Assembly: GCF_023242365.1 (NCBI RefSeq) | Contig: NZ_JALLIX010000007.1 | Coordinates: 121,139 to 185,138, forward strand | DNA from: Pseudomonas sp. MWU13-2100 | GTDB lineage: Bacteria; Pseudomonadota; Gammaproteobacteria; Pseudomonadales; Pseudomonadaceae | Direction of reading: 5' to 3' | DNA: 64,000 nt | Part shown: in pieces, positions 1-8,867 of the stretch | How the letters are laid out: every line of letters begins with the position of its first letter | Position numbering within the stretch: position 1 is the stretch's first letter | The notes under the pieces: generated by a model | The model's database searches: none | What the model was told of the DNA's origin: nothing | What the model saw: the letters and a program-made list of their open reading frames with translations, nothing else | Translations under genes and position numbers: made by a program

Positions 1-99
1 GTTCAAAGCCAGCACGGCCAGGCAGATGCCGTAGGCCGACCAGACATACAGGCCGTGATGACCCATGGCGAGAAAATCGCCGAAGGTGGCAAAACTCAT
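1..99 (-). CDS. ccmD: CcmD, heme exporter subunit (partial, N-terminal end only)
   Basis: The first 33 codons read [20 protein letters not shown]..., the usual start of CcmD, a small single-pass membrane protein. The gene runs off the left edge. CcmD holds the CcmABC complex together and helps release holo-CcmE during c-type cytochrome maturation at the inner membrane. Its ATG (97-99 on the complement) overlaps the TGA of ccmC as ATGA, so the two are translationally coupled. The family identification rests on this N-terminal sequence and on gene order. Confidence 0.9.
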   Translation of the reverse strand, partial: MSFATFGDFLAMGHHGLYVWSAYGICLAVLALN

Positions 100-854
100 C
101 GAGCCACCCCCAGCTCGCTCAGGACTTCGGCCTTGACCCAACTGGCCCGGGCCTCGCGCTTGAGCACTTCGAGGCGCATGCGCAGCAGCACCACGGCGCC
201 GAAGAAACAGTAGAAGCCCAGCACCGTCAACAACAGCGGCAGCCACATCTCAGCGGGCATGGCGGGTTTCTCGGTCAGGCTGAAGGTCGAGCCCTGGTGC
301 AGGGTACTCCACCACTCCACCGAGTATTTGATGATCGGGATATTGATCACCCCGACAATCGCCAGCACCGCGCAGGCCTTGGCCGCGCTGTCGCGATTGG
401 TGATGGCGTTGCCCAGGGCGATCAGGCCGAAATAGAGGAACAGCAGGATCAGCATCGAAGTCAGGCGCGCATCCCAGACCCACCACGCGCCCCAGGTCGG
501 CTTGCCCCAGATGGCCCCGGTAACCAGGGCCACGGCGGTCATCCAGGCACCGATGGGCGCGGCGCATTGCAAGGCGACGTCGGCCAGTTTCATCTTCCAC
601 ACCAGCCCCACCACCCCGCAGACTGCCAGCATCACATAGCAGGACTGGGCCAGCATGGCCGCCGGCACGTGGATATAGATGATGCGAAAGCTGTTGCCCT
701 GCTGGTAGTCAGGCGGCGCGAAGGCCAGGCCCCAGACCACGCCGCTACCGATCAGCAGTACGGCGGCCACGCTCAGCCAGGGCAACAGGCGCCCGCTGAT
801 GCCATAGAACCATTTGGGCGAGCCCAGCTTATGAAACCAAGTCCAGTTCATCAC
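96..854 (-). CDS. ccmC: CcmC, heme-handling protein of cytochrome c maturation
   Basis: A 252-residue polytopic membrane protein. It carries the tryptophan-rich heme-handling segment ([13 protein letters not shown], about residues 116-128) and two flanking histidines (H62 in YIHVP, H186 in TLHQG) that match the axial heme-ligand positions known for the family. CcmC loads heme onto the periplasmic chaperone CcmE together with CcmABD. It sits between ccmB and ccmD in the canonical ccmABCD order, with about 45 bp separating it from ccmB. Length and motifs are typical and nothing looks damaged. Confidence 0.97.
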   Translation of the reverse strand: MMNWTWFHKLGSPKWFYGISGRLLPWLSVAAVLLIGSGVVWGLAFAPPDYQQGNSFRIIYIHVPAAMLAQSCYVMLAVCGVVGLVWKMKLADVALQCAAPIGAWMTAVALVTGAIWGKPTWGAWWVWDARLTSMLILLFLYFGLIALGNAITNRDSAAKACAVLAIVGVINIPIIKYSVEWWSTLHQGSTFSLTEKPAMPAEMWLPLLLTVLGFYCFFGAVVLLRMRLEVLKREARASWVKAEVLSELGVAR

Positions 855-899
855 GGTACATCCAAGGGTCTTCGCTGGTCATCAACGGACCAGACCTCA

Positions 900-1568
900 T
901 TATTCGCCGACGCTGATCTTCAGGCCAGCCGCTATTGCAAAAGGTGTCAGGGTCACCGCCAGGGCGGCCAGGCTACCGAGCCAGAGCAGGTAACCGGTGG
1001 CCGGCATGCCCTGCAACGCGGCCTGCAAGGCCCCGCTGCCGAGAATCAGTACCGGGATGTACAGCGGCAGGATCAGCAGGGCCAGCAGCAGGCCACCGCG
1101 CTTCAATCCCACCGTCAGGGCCGCCCCTACCGCACCGAGCAGACTCAGTACCGGCGTACCCAAGAGTAGCGATAACAGCAGCACCGGCAAGCAAGCAGTC
1201 GGTAATCCGAGCATCAGCGCCAGCAAAGGCGCGAGCAGAACCAGGGCCAGGCCGGAAAAAACCCAGTGTGCCAGCACCTTGGCCAAAACCAGAAGGGCCA
1301 GGGGGTGCGACGAAAGGACCCACTGTTCCAGGGAACCGTCCTCGAAATCGCTGCGGAAAAGCCCGTCCAGCGAGAGCAGGACCGCCAACAGGGCCGCCAC
1401 CCAGACCAGTCCCGGAGACAAGGTTTGCAACATATTTGTCTCGGGACCGACCGCCAACGGGAACAGTGCAATCACAATGGCGAAGAACACCAGTGGATTG
1501 GCCAGCTCCGCCGGACGGCGAAACAGCAGGCGCGCTTCACGGGCGAACAACAGGCCGAAGACACTCAT
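900..1568 (-). CDS. ccmB: CcmB, heme exporter membrane subunit
   Basis: 222 residues with about six hydrophobic segments, the membrane partner of the CcmA ATPase. The start [18 protein letters not shown] was chosen because its ATG overlaps the TGA of ccmA (ATGA at 1565-1568). The frame is open further upstream, but that extension lies inside ccmA and is arginine-rich and unlike CcmB. CcmAB uses ATP hydrolysis to release heme-loaded CcmE from CcmC/D. Gene order and overlap indicate one ccmABCD operon read on the minus strand. Confidence 0.96.
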   Translation of the reverse strand: MSVFGLLFAREARLLFRRPAELANPLVFFAIVIALFPLAVGPETNMLQTLSPGLVWVAALLAVLLSLDGLFRSDFEDGSLEQWVLSSHPLALLVLAKVLAHWVFSGLALVLLAPLLALMLGLPTACLPVLLLSLLLGTPVLSLLGAVGAALTVGLKRGGLLLALLILPLYIPVLILGSGALQAALQGMPATGYLLWLGSLAALAVTLTPFAIAAGLKISVGE

Positions 1569-2200
1569 GCGGCCCACCGCCCCAGGTCGAGATCGCGGTA
1601 ACCGGCGGGGACGCGGGTCAGCGTGTGGTGGGTGGTCAACACAATCATGCCGCCGCGCTCGCAATGGCCGGCCAGGTGTTCTTCGAGTTGGGCGACGCCC
1701 TGCTTGTCCAGGGCGGTGAAGGGTTCATCGAGAATCCACAGCGGCGGGCTGTCCAGGTACAACCGGGCCAAGGCCACGCGGCGCTGCTGGCCGGCGGACA
1801 GGGTATGGCAGGAGACATCCTCGAAACCGTGCAGCCCGACCGCCGCGAGAGCCTGCCAGATCGCCTCGCGCCCGGCCGGCTGATGCAGGGCACAGAGCCA
1901 GCGCAGGTTTTCTTCGGCGCTGAGCAGATCCTTGATCCCGGCAGCGTGACCGATCCACAACAACATCCGGGCCAGCTCGTTGCGCTGGGCATTCAGCGGC
2001 TGCCCGTTGAGCCGTATCTCACCGGCGGTCGGCTGCATCAGGCCGGCCAGCAGGCGCAACAGGCTGGTCTTGCCGCTGCCATTGGGACCGCTGATCTGCA
2101 ACAGGTCACCGGGACGCAGCTGCAATTCGAGGTGCTCGAAAAGCAGCCGCCCGTCCCGTTCACAGGCGAGCGCCAAGGCTTCTAGAAGAGGGCTGGTCAA
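1565..2200 (-). CDS. ccmA: CcmA, ATP-binding subunit of the heme exporter
   Basis: A 211-residue single ABC ATPase domain. Walker A is GPNGSGKT (38-45), the ABC signature LSAGQQ (134-139), and Walker B LWILDEP (154-160), followed by a switch histidine in LTTHH. It is the first visible gene of the ccm operon and is divergent from the FliK-like gene, with a 194-bp shared upstream region. The short length without an extra domain is normal for CcmA. Confidence 0.97.
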   Translation of the reverse strand: MTSPLLEALALACERDGRLLFEHLELQLRPGDLLQISGPNGSGKTSLLRLLAGLMQPTAGEIRLNGQPLNAQRNELARMLLWIGHAAGIKDLLSAEENLRWLCALHQPAGREAIWQALAAVGLHGFEDVSCHTLSAGQQRRVALARLYLDSPPLWILDEPFTALDKQGVAQLEEHLAGHCERGGMIVLTTHHTLTRVPAGYRDLDLGRWAA

Positions 2201-2394
2201 ATGATCGAGGCCTTTTTACAGTTCAAGTCGGCACGGGCGCAGCCGTTAAAGTGAAGCAGAATAAATGCTTTTGCAGCTCGACCTACAGAGCTGTGTCAAT
2301 TTTTGCGCTATTTTGGACACACTTTCGGAGATGGACCGCATTATACATGCGATGCCCTACTCCAAAGAGGGCTATTTCGACAGGCTGCGACCCG
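2201..2394. promoter_or_regulatory. Divergent intergenic region between ccmA and the fliK-like gene
   Basis: This 194-bp region must hold the promoter of the ccm operon (minus) and of the fliK-like/flhB-like pair (plus). It is visibly more AT-rich than the flanking genes. I could not assign a convincing -35/-10 pair or a FliA (sigma-28) box by eye. Confidence 0.5.
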
Positions 2395-3966
2395 ATGACA
2401 GGCGAAATCAACATCCTCCCGCTGCCCCAGTTGATCCCGGCCAACAGCCGTCCGATGCTGCTGGCCAGCGAACTGCTACAGCTGACACCGCCGCTGGCAG
2501 GCCTGATCGCGCCCGGGCAGAGTGCCGAGGCCGAAGTCCTCTCGCTCAAGCAAACCGACCAGACCTTCCAGATGCTGCTCAAGGTCACCACCGACAGCGG
2601 CCAGCAAACCACCGTGCAGGTCAGCGGCAACCAACCGCTGCCACAAGGCGCCAGCATCGCCGTGACCCAACCGTCCCCTGGCAACCTGGCGATCACCGTG
2701 CAGCAGGCGCTGAGTGCCAGCATCGCCGCCCTGACCCGCCTGGACACCACGCAACTGCCGGTCGGCACTCTGCTGCAAGGCAAGGTCATGACTGCCCAGC
2801 TGTTGCCACAAGCCCCCGGACAGCCGGCGGTCTATCGTTCGCTGGTGACCCTGCTCAACACGGCCCTGAGCGGTACTACCCTGACCCTCGACAGCCCGCA
2901 GCCGCTACGCATCGGCAGCCTGCTGAGCGCCCTGGTGCAAGGCGCGCAGAGCCTGAGCCTGGTGCCGTTGGCCGCCCGTCAGGACCAACTGGCGGTGGCC
3001 CAACAGTTGATGACCCAACAAGGCCGGCAAGGTTCGCTCGACAGCCTGATCAGCACCCTGCAGAACCTGACACAAAACACCGAATTGCCCGACGACCTGC
3101 GCGCGGCCATCAACACCCTGCTGACGGACCTGCCCGACATCAATCAGTTGAGCAACCCCAAGGGCCTGGCCCAGGCCCTGCAAAACAGCGGGCTGTTCCT
3201 CGAAGCCAATCTGTTGCAAGGGCAGAACCCGGCGCTGACACCGGACCTCAAGAGCAACCTGCTGCGCCTGATCGCCCAGATCATGCCGCAATTGCCCGGC
3301 AGCCCGAGCTTCGACCCCGGAGCCGCCGCCGCCCTGCTCGCCCGCACATTGCCGGGCTTTGTCCGCAGTGCCCTGGGCACCCTCGGCCAGGTCGGTGAAA
3401 CGACCCAGCCGATCAGCTTTCCGCTGCCCGCGCGCCTGCTGCAAAGCCTCGCCGCCGATGGCGACCTGGAAGGCCTGCTGCGCCTGGCCGCGGCGGCCGT
3501 TTCGCGCCTGCAAAGCCATCAGTTGTCAAGCCTGGAGCAAACCGGACGCACGCCGGAGGGCAATCTGCAGACTACTTGGCAACTGGAAATCCCCATGCGC
3601 AACCTGCACGACATCGTGCCCTTGCAGATCAAGATCCAGCATGAGGAAAAGGAGCCGCCAGCCGAGCAGGAAAAACGCGAAAAGCGCGAGCAGAAGGAAC
3701 AACTGTGGCGAGTGGAGTTGGCCTTTGATCTCGAACCGCTGGGGCCGCTGCAAGTCCAGGCACAGTTGCTGCGCGGCAGCCTGTCCAGCCAGTTGTGGGC
3801 CGAACGCCCCTACACCGCCAGCCTGATCGCCAGCCAACTGGGCGAGTTGCGTGAACGTCTGCGCGCCTCGGGCCTGAATGTCAGCGACCTCGATTGTCAT
3901 CAGGGCAGGCCTCCCCAGGGCAAGCAAACCCGACTGGACCAACGCTGGGTCGACGAAACCGCATGA
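2395..3966 (+). CDS. FliK-like flagellar hook-length control family protein
   Basis: 523 residues from the ATG at 2395 (MTGEINILPLPQLIP). The frame is open upstream, but those codons read as low-quality non-conserved sequence. The long N-terminal part is rich in Gln, Leu and Pro. The C-terminal part (about 390-515) has the FliK-type domain pattern: QTTWQLEIPMRNLHDIVPLQIKI, then LWRVELAFDLEPLGPLQVQ, then a Ser/Glu-rich helix. A Lys/Glu-rich acidic insert (about 425-440) divides it. FliK homologues act as molecular rulers that switch type III export substrate specificity. The coupled downstream gene is a fragment of the partner protein FlhB, which supports the assignment. A true fliK in a main flagellar cluster probably exists elsewhere, so I give no symbol. 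Confidence 0.8.
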   Translation: MTGEINILPLPQLIPANSRPMLLASELLQLTPPLAGLIAPGQSAEAEVLSLKQTDQTFQMLLKVTTDSGQQTTVQVSGNQPLPQGASIAVTQPSPGNLAITVQQALSASIAALTRLDTTQLPVGTLLQGKVMTAQLLPQAPGQPAVYRSLVTLLNTALSGTTLTLDSPQPLRIGSLLSALVQGAQSLSLVPLAARQDQLAVAQQLMTQQGRQGSLDSLISTLQNLTQNTELPDDLRAAINTLLTDLPDINQLSNPKGLAQALQNSGLFLEANLLQGQNPALTPDLKSNLLRLIAQIMPQLPGSPSFDPGAAAALLARTLPGFVRSALGTLGQVGETTQPISFPLPARLLQSLAADGDLEGLLRLAAAAVSRLQSHQLSSLEQTGRTPEGNLQTTWQLEIPMRNLHDIVPLQIKIQHEEKEPPAEQEKREKREQKEQLWRVELAFDLEPLGPLQVQAQLLRGSLSSQLWAERPYTASLIASQLGELRERLRASGLNVSDLDCHQGRPPQGKQTRLDQRWVDETA

Positions 3967-4292
3967 AGAATCCCAACACCCCACGCCAGGCCATCGCCCT
4001 CAAGTACGACGGCCAACAAGCTCCGACCCTCACCGCCAAGGGCGACGAGGAGCTGGCCGAAGCCATCCTGAAGCTGGCCCGCGACTATGAAGTGCCGATC
4101 TACGAGAATGCCGAGCTGGTGAAACTGCTGGCCCGGATGGAGTTGGGCGACAGTATTCCGGAAGAGTTGTACCGGACCATCGCCGAGATCATCGCCTTTG
4201 CCTGGAAGCTCAAGGGGAAATTTCCGGCCGGCCAGGATCCCGATGCGGCGCCCGTGGAGAAGGATATTACCGGGCGTGGGGAGGATTATTGA
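3963..4292 (+). CDS. Stand-alone FlhB C-terminal-domain-like protein
   Basis: 109 residues. The start MKNPNTPRQAIALKYDG matches the point where full-length FlhB/YscU proteins are cut, just before the conserved ALKYD strand. The transmembrane part is absent. The autocleavage motif NPTH is replaced by NPNT, so self-cleavage is not expected. The remainder (EELAEAILKLARDYEVPIYENAELVKLLARMELGDSIPEELYRTIAEIIAFAWKL, read in parts) follows the FlhB cytoplasmic domain. The ATG overlaps the TGA of the fliK-like gene (ATGA at 3963-3966). Such short FlhB-like proteins are known in many bacteria, but their role is less clear than that of FlhB. Confidence 0.85.
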   Translation: MKNPNTPRQAIALKYDGQQAPTLTAKGDEELAEAILKLARDYEVPIYENAELVKLLARMELGDSIPEELYRTIAEIIAFAWKLKGKFPAGQDPDAAPVEKDITGRGEDY

Positions 4293-4357
4293 TTCAGAAT
4301 GGGATTGGGTAAAGACGACAACCTGACCTTTTATTGAGCACTTACAAACGGCTTGAC

Positions 4358-5125
4358 TTATAAGAACATGGACACCCCCATCCTTCCGATGAGAAACACA
4401 AGTAAAATCAAAAAGAATATTCGAATAAAGCCACTCCCATAACGTAGTGCTAAAAAAACCCCAGTCATAGAGCCTGCCATATTGCAGACGGCAACGACTC
4501 CACCTAGGGTCCATAAAACGTTACCCGACGGGATAAAAAACATGAGCGCCGCGCTAAATGTCCCTAAATTAACCAGCTTTGCTGAAGCTGATGCATTTAG
4601 AAAATCGAATCCAAAATACCTTACAAAAACAAAAAGCAGAAGGCTGCCGCTACCGGGCCCGAACACGCCATCGTAAAAACCGATCAATCCGCCAAAAAAA
4701 AACCCCAGCAGAACCTCTTTCTTTCCGATTTGAATATCAGAATTGACTCGACCCAAATTTTTTTTAAAAAAAGTATACGCAGCCATCATTATCAAAACAA
4801 AGAAAGCAACATACTCCATAAGCCTCTTTGGAACGAGCGAAACAGAGAGGGCACCCAAAAAGGAAAATATAAAAGCTGAACACATAATTGGAAGCATAAG
4901 CTTCCATAGGATTTTTATTCTCTTGAGATAGGTAAATACGGAAGAAAAATTACCCGCTAAAACCGCCAATTTATTGGTTCCAAAAACCGTGGCCAAACTG
5001 TATTGAGGTAAAGCGTGCAAAAGTGCAGGTAGCTGTACAAGTCCACCGCCGCCAACGGCCGCATCAATCAAACCACCGCAAAAAGCAAAAAAGCCCAACA
5101 CAATTAAGGTGTGTTCAAAATCCAT
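4358..5125 (-). CDS. TauE/SafE (TSUP) family permease, AT-rich
   Basis: 255 residues with about eight hydrophobic segments and the two glycine-rich half-repeats typical of TSUP carriers (FCGGLIDAAVGGGGLVQLPALL near the N-terminus, GFFFGGLIGFYDGVFGPGSGS at mid-protein). The family moves sulfite, sulfoacetate or related anions across the inner membrane. The substrate here cannot be told. Base composition is strikingly AT-rich, with many AAA, ATA and TTT codons, unlike the neighbours and unlike the other TSUP gene at 12826-13575. That points to recent horizontal acquisition. The ATG at 5125 is 41 bp from a divergent small frame. Confidence 0.88.
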   Translation of the reverse strand: MDFEHTLIVLGFFAFCGGLIDAAVGGGGLVQLPALLHALPQYSLATVFGTNKLAVLAGNFSSVFTYLKRIKILWKLMLPIMCSAFIFSFLGALSVSLVPKRLMEYVAFFVLIMMAAYTFFKKNLGRVNSDIQIGKKEVLLGFFFGGLIGFYDGVFGPGSGSLLLFVFVRYFGFDFLNASASAKLVNLGTFSAALMFFIPSGNVLWTLGGVVAVCNMAGSMTGVFLALRYGSGFIRIFFLILLVFLIGRMGVSMFL

Positions 5126-5166
5126 ATAACATACCCAATCAGGGTTTGCGTTCTTGACTAGGCATT

Positions 5167-5394
5167 ATGAATGCCTACTCAGGGGACGCTACGCGGGTTA
5201 GAGGCTCCGATCAACCTACTATACGTTTTGTGGGTTTCACTCCACCCATTGAAAAACTTCAAAACACCAGCGTCTGCCTAGTCTTTTTTGAGAAAGGCTT
5301 TGACTGTATTTTCGGCGTAGGCCTGAGCTGCTTGAGTGGTCGGATGGCAAAGTACTTCGCGCATTGCATTTTTGCAACGATGTTGAACTCATGA
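5167..5394 (+). CDS. Possible small protein of unknown function
   Basis: A 75-residue frame beginning MNAYSGDATRVRGSDQPT and containing a Gly/Phe/Cys-rich stretch (FDCIFGVGLSCLSGRMAKYF). I do not recognise the family. It lies divergent to the AT-rich permease. Its codon use is mixed and no strong Shine-Dalgarno sequence precedes the ATG. The regular hydrophobic pattern makes it more plausible than a random frame, but translation is unproven. Confidence 0.35.
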   Translation: MNAYSGDATRVRGSDQPTIRFVGFTPPIEKLQNTSVCLVFFEKGFDCIFGVGLSCLSGRMAKYFAHCIFATMLNS

Positions 5395-5957
5395 TTTCGT
5401 TTTTTATTTTTCAGGCCTTATCGGCCCGTCCTGAATAAAATTTACTATTTAAGCGCTAATGTATTTTCATTTTGTCAGACCCCGTACTGGTCAATTTCAA
5501 TTTAGATAGACACACTCATTCTTGTCAACTCTTCAACGTGGGACGAGGGTGCTCCCAAAGGATTTCCCCCCCCTAAAAAGACCGACACGTAAGATATTTC
5601 ATACAACACATGCAGCAGGCAGTTTAAAGCAACCGCTCTATATTGCGATTTACCTGTAGGACCCGCTGTCATCCAGGCACGCTCACACCGAAACTAATAG
5701 CAACAATTGAATGGTAATTCTTCCTCCCGCACAAAAATCACCCCAAACATCAAGACGGCGATAGATGTGTTGAGTGGAAGCCTATTTTCATCTTTGCAGA
5801 TCCGTCTTCCCGCAAAAACTTCGCCCTTATTCCTACATCTCCCTACAGCCCGACAATAGAGGGACTTGTAGCCTGATTCTGATTTTGCTTTCGAGCATTC
5901 AACACTACCACCGACGGGTCCACACTTCGTGCTTTCCCCTTGCAGGAGGCACAACGG
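5395..5957. other. Gene-poor AT-rich stretch upstream of vgrG
   Basis: About 560 bp with no credible gene on either strand and lower GC than the flanks. It contains poly-C/poly-A runs near 5568-5580 and ends in the vgrG ribosome-binding site. No terminal inverted repeats, transposase remnant or tRNA end was seen. It must hold the vgrG promoter, which I could not pinpoint. Confidence 0.5.
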
Positions 5958-7976
5958 ATGTTCACCTCGGCACCTCGCTTCACCTTCAGCCTTGTCGGCC
6001 TCGAACAGGGACTGGAAGTCCTGGCGTTCAAGGGTACGGAAGCTATCAGCCAACCCTACCGTTTCGAACTGGAACTGGTCAGCCGGCAGCCGGACCTCAA
6101 CCTCGACGAGCTGCTGCATCGGCAGGGTTTTCTCGCCTTCAACAACGGCGGCACGGGCATTCACGGCCAGATCTACGGTATCGGCCAGGGCGATACCGGC
6201 CAGCGCTGGACGCACTATCAGCTCACGCTGGTGCCGCAACTGGCCTATCTGGGGCATCGCTTCAACCAGCGTATCTTCCAGAACCAGAGCGTGCCGCAGA
6301 TCATCGCCCAGGTGCTCAAGGACCACGGCCTCCTCGGCAATGCCTTCAGCTTCAACCTCGCCACGCCCTTCCCCGCCCGTGAATACTGCGTGCAGTACAA
6401 CGAGTCCGACCTGGACTTCATCCAGCGGCTGTGTGAAGAGGACGGCCTGCACTATCACTTCCAGCACAGCGCGCAGGGCCATCACCTGGCCTTTGGCGAC
6501 GATCAGACCTATTTCCGCCAACTGCCCGACAGCGTGCCGTACCGACCAGACAGCGGGATGGTCGCGCCATGGCCCTGCATCCAGTCCTTCGACCTGCGCC
6601 TGGAAACCCGCAGCACCCGGGCAACCTTGCACGACTACGACTTCAAACAACCCGCTGCTCGGCTGGAAAACAGCGCCTGCGTGCTCCACTCCCTGCCGCA
6701 GCCGGACCTTGAGGATTACCGCTATCCCGGTCACTACAACCGCGACGAACAGGGCCGGCAGCTCAATCGTCGCCAGTTGGAAGGCCATCGAAGCGACAGC
6801 CGCCGGGCATCGGGCAAGAGCAATGAACCACGACTGGTCAGCGGACACTTCCTGCTCCTGGCCGACCACCCACAGCCAGACTGGAACACGCTCTGGCTAC
6901 TGACCCAACTGACCCACGAAGGCAAGCAGCCGCAAGTGCTGGAGGAGTTGGCAACGAATCCGAGCGATGCCGTCTGCGATTTCCGCCAGGGCTACCGCAA
7001 TACCTTTCTCGCCACTCCCTGGGAGGTGTTCTTCCGCCCGCCGCTGCAAGCGCGCAAATCCCGTCGCCTCAATACCCAGACCGCCATCGTCACCGGGCCA
7101 CCCGGCGAAGAAATTCACTGCGACGAATATGGCCGGGTGAAAGTGAAATTTCACTGGGACCGCTCGGACGAAACCGGCGCCCAAAGCAGTTGCTGGTTAC
7201 GGGTAGCATCCAGCTGGGCCGGTCCCGGTCATGGCGCCGTGACCTTGCCCCGCGTCGGAATGGAAGTGCTGGTGACCTTTCTCGAAGGTGATCCCGACCA
7301 GCCGCTGATTATCGGCTGCCTACCCAACCAGCGCCACCCGCCGGTTTACCCATTACCGCTGCACAAGACCCGTAGCGTCTTCAAAAGCCGCAGCAGTCCG
7401 GGCGGTGACGGCAGCAATGAACTGCGTATTGAAGACCGCAGGGGCGAGGAACAGATCTACCTGCATGCCCAGCGCGATTGGCAACAGCATATCGAGCGCA
7501 ATCTTTCGCTCACCGTGGGTCATGAACGGCATGAGTACGTGGCGGCCAACAGTTACTGCGAACTCAAGGCCCAGGAGCATCACACCGTTCACCAGGACCG
7601 CCGTGTCGAGGTGAAGGGCGATGACAGCCTGTTGGTCGGCGAGAGCCAACAGGTGAAGACCGGGCTGGGTTATTTCGTCGAGGCTGATCAGGAAATTCAC
7701 CTTAGGGCCGGGGTCAAGATGGTGATCGAGGCGGGAGAGCAACTCACCCTCAAGGTCGGCGCGCATTTCATCAAGCTCGATGCCAACGGCATCACCTTGA
7801 ACGGACCGGAGGCGAACGAGGACGCGGGTATAGGCTCGGGGCCGAGGATCAAGGGACCGTTACTGCCGGGAGCGGTGGAGCAAACGCTGCCGTTGGGCCT
7901 CGAAACAGTCGTCGCCGATGGAGGGCGGGAACAACGCCAGAGAGAACTGGCGCTTGATACGGGTTTTTCCGACTGA
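5958..7976 (+). CDS. vgrG: VgrG (TssI), spike protein of a type VI secretion system
   Basis: 672 residues. The start at 5958 was chosen because a perfect AGGAGG (5944-5949) lies 8 nt upstream. An alternative TTG at 5940 lies before that site. The N-terminal part follows the gp27-like fold (FTFSLVGLEQGLEVLAFKG..., YNESDLDFIQRLCEEDGLHY). A gp5/OB-like part follows (EEIHCDEYGRVKVKFHWDR), then a beta-helical needle (GDDSLLVGESQQVK, LDANGITLNGPEAN). After the needle there are only about 50 further residues and no enzymatic extension. No hcp, PAAR, adaptor or cargo gene follows, because the next gene is convergent and housekeeping-like. It therefore looks like an orphan vgrG serving an apparatus encoded elsewhere. 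Confidence 0.95.
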   Translation: MFTSAPRFTFSLVGLEQGLEVLAFKGTEAISQPYRFELELVSRQPDLNLDELLHRQGFLAFNNGGTGIHGQIYGIGQGDTGQRWTHYQLTLVPQLAYLGHRFNQRIFQNQSVPQIIAQVLKDHGLLGNAFSFNLATPFPAREYCVQYNESDLDFIQRLCEEDGLHYHFQHSAQGHHLAFGDDQTYFRQLPDSVPYRPDSGMVAPWPCIQSFDLRLETRSTRATLHDYDFKQPAARLENSACVLHSLPQPDLEDYRYPGHYNRDEQGRQLNRRQLEGHRSDSRRASGKSNEPRLVSGHFLLLADHPQPDWNTLWLLTQLTHEGKQPQVLEELATNPSDAVCDFRQGYRNTFLATPWEVFFRPPLQARKSRRLNTQTAIVTGPPGEEIHCDEYGRVKVKFHWDRSDETGAQSSCWLRVASSWAGPGHGAVTLPRVGMEVLVTFLEGDPDQPLIIGCLPNQRHPPVYPLPLHKTRSVFKSRSSPGGDGSNELRIEDRRGEEQIYLHAQRDWQQHIERNLSLTVGHERHEYVAANSYCELKAQEHHTVHQDRRVEVKGDDSLLVGESQQVKTGLGYFVEADQEIHLRAGVKMVIEAGEQLTLKVGAHFIKLDANGITLNGPEANEDAGIGSGPRIKGPLLPGAVEQTLPLGLETVVADGGREQRQRELALDTGFSD

Positions 7977-8001
7977 CCGCCGTCACGCAGCGGCCAGCCG
8001 C

Positions 8002-8757
8002 CTAGGTCGCCGGCCGAATCTCGCCAATCAAGGTCTGCAACGAATAGCCCAGGCGCGGCGCCAGTTCATCGGCCCGCTCCTGTAACGCACGCATATCCAG
8101 TTCCTGATCGAGGTCCGCCGGCACGATCAGGATGACATTGCCCTCCTTCACCGGCAGCTCCCAGTAGTGCCGGTGGTAAAGCCCGCGCAACAACGCGGCG
8201 CCCAGCGGTTTGCCGTCATCGGTGGCCCATTGGTTGATCACCAGCCAGCCACCGGGGTTGAGTTTCTTCTGGCAGTTTTCCAGAAAACTCCAGGCCAGAT
8301 GACCGACAGCGGGGCCGACATCGGTATACAGGTCGACGAAGATCAGGTCGGCCGACTCCGCGCTCTCCAGCAGTTCCAGCGCATCGCCGACGCGGATATA
8401 CAGGCGCGGATCGTCATCCAGCCCCAGGTACTCGATGGCCAGGCGCGGCACCTCCGGGCGCAGCTCGATGGCTTCGACATCCTCCAGCGGCAGGAACCGC
8501 AGGCACGCCTGGGTCAAGGTCCCCGCCCCAAGCCCCAGGAACAGCGCGCTCTCCGGCGCCTCGTGGCACAAGGCACCGATCAGCATGGCCCGGGTGTAGT
8601 CGTATTCCAGCCAACTGGGGTCGGCAGTGAATACGCAGCTCTGCTCAATGGCATCGCCAAATTCGAGAAAGCGGTAATCGTCCACTTCAAGGACTCGAAT
8701 CATGCCGAAGGCATCGTGCACTTCGGCGAGCAGACGCTCCACGCGCTCCTCAGCCAT
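8002..8757 (-). CDS. Spermidine-synthase-like (SAM-binding) protein
   Basis: 251 residues from [18 protein letters not shown]. The start was chosen because AAGGA precedes it by about 6 nt, whereas a more upstream ATG lacks a site. It has a Rossmann methyltransferase-type core: [15 protein letters not shown] (motif I), [10 protein letters not shown] (acidic SAM/dcSAM ribose ligand), VGDALELL, then [10 protein letters not shown]. The order resembles spermidine synthase-like proteins that lack the full N-terminal polyamine-binding part. Substrate is unknown. It is divergent from the DAHP synthase gene, a pairing I recall from other pseudomonads. Confidence 0.75.
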   Translation of the reverse strand: MAEERVERLLAEVHDAFGMIRVLEVDDYRFLEFGDAIEQSCVFTADPSWLEYDYTRAMLIGALCHEAPESALFLGLGAGTLTQACLRFLPLEDVEAIELRPEVPRLAIEYLGLDDDPRLYIRVGDALELLESAESADLIFVDLYTDVGPAVGHLAWSFLENCQKKLNPGGWLVINQWATDDGKPLGAALLRGLYHRHYWELPVKEGNVILIVPADLDQELDMRALQERADELAPRLGYSLQTLIGEIRPAT

Positions 8758-8867
8758 TTCATATCCTTGCAAGCGGGAAAAGCGCAATTGTCAGCCAAGC
8801 CGACAGAGCAGGTCACGCACTAATTACTGCTAACATGGGTCTCCCACCGTCAAACCTCGAGTTCATG

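Noticed and set aside
3963..4000. FlhB-type autocleavage site in the short FlhB-like protein
   Set aside because: The motif reads NPNT and lacks the His of NPTH, so self-cleavage is not supported.
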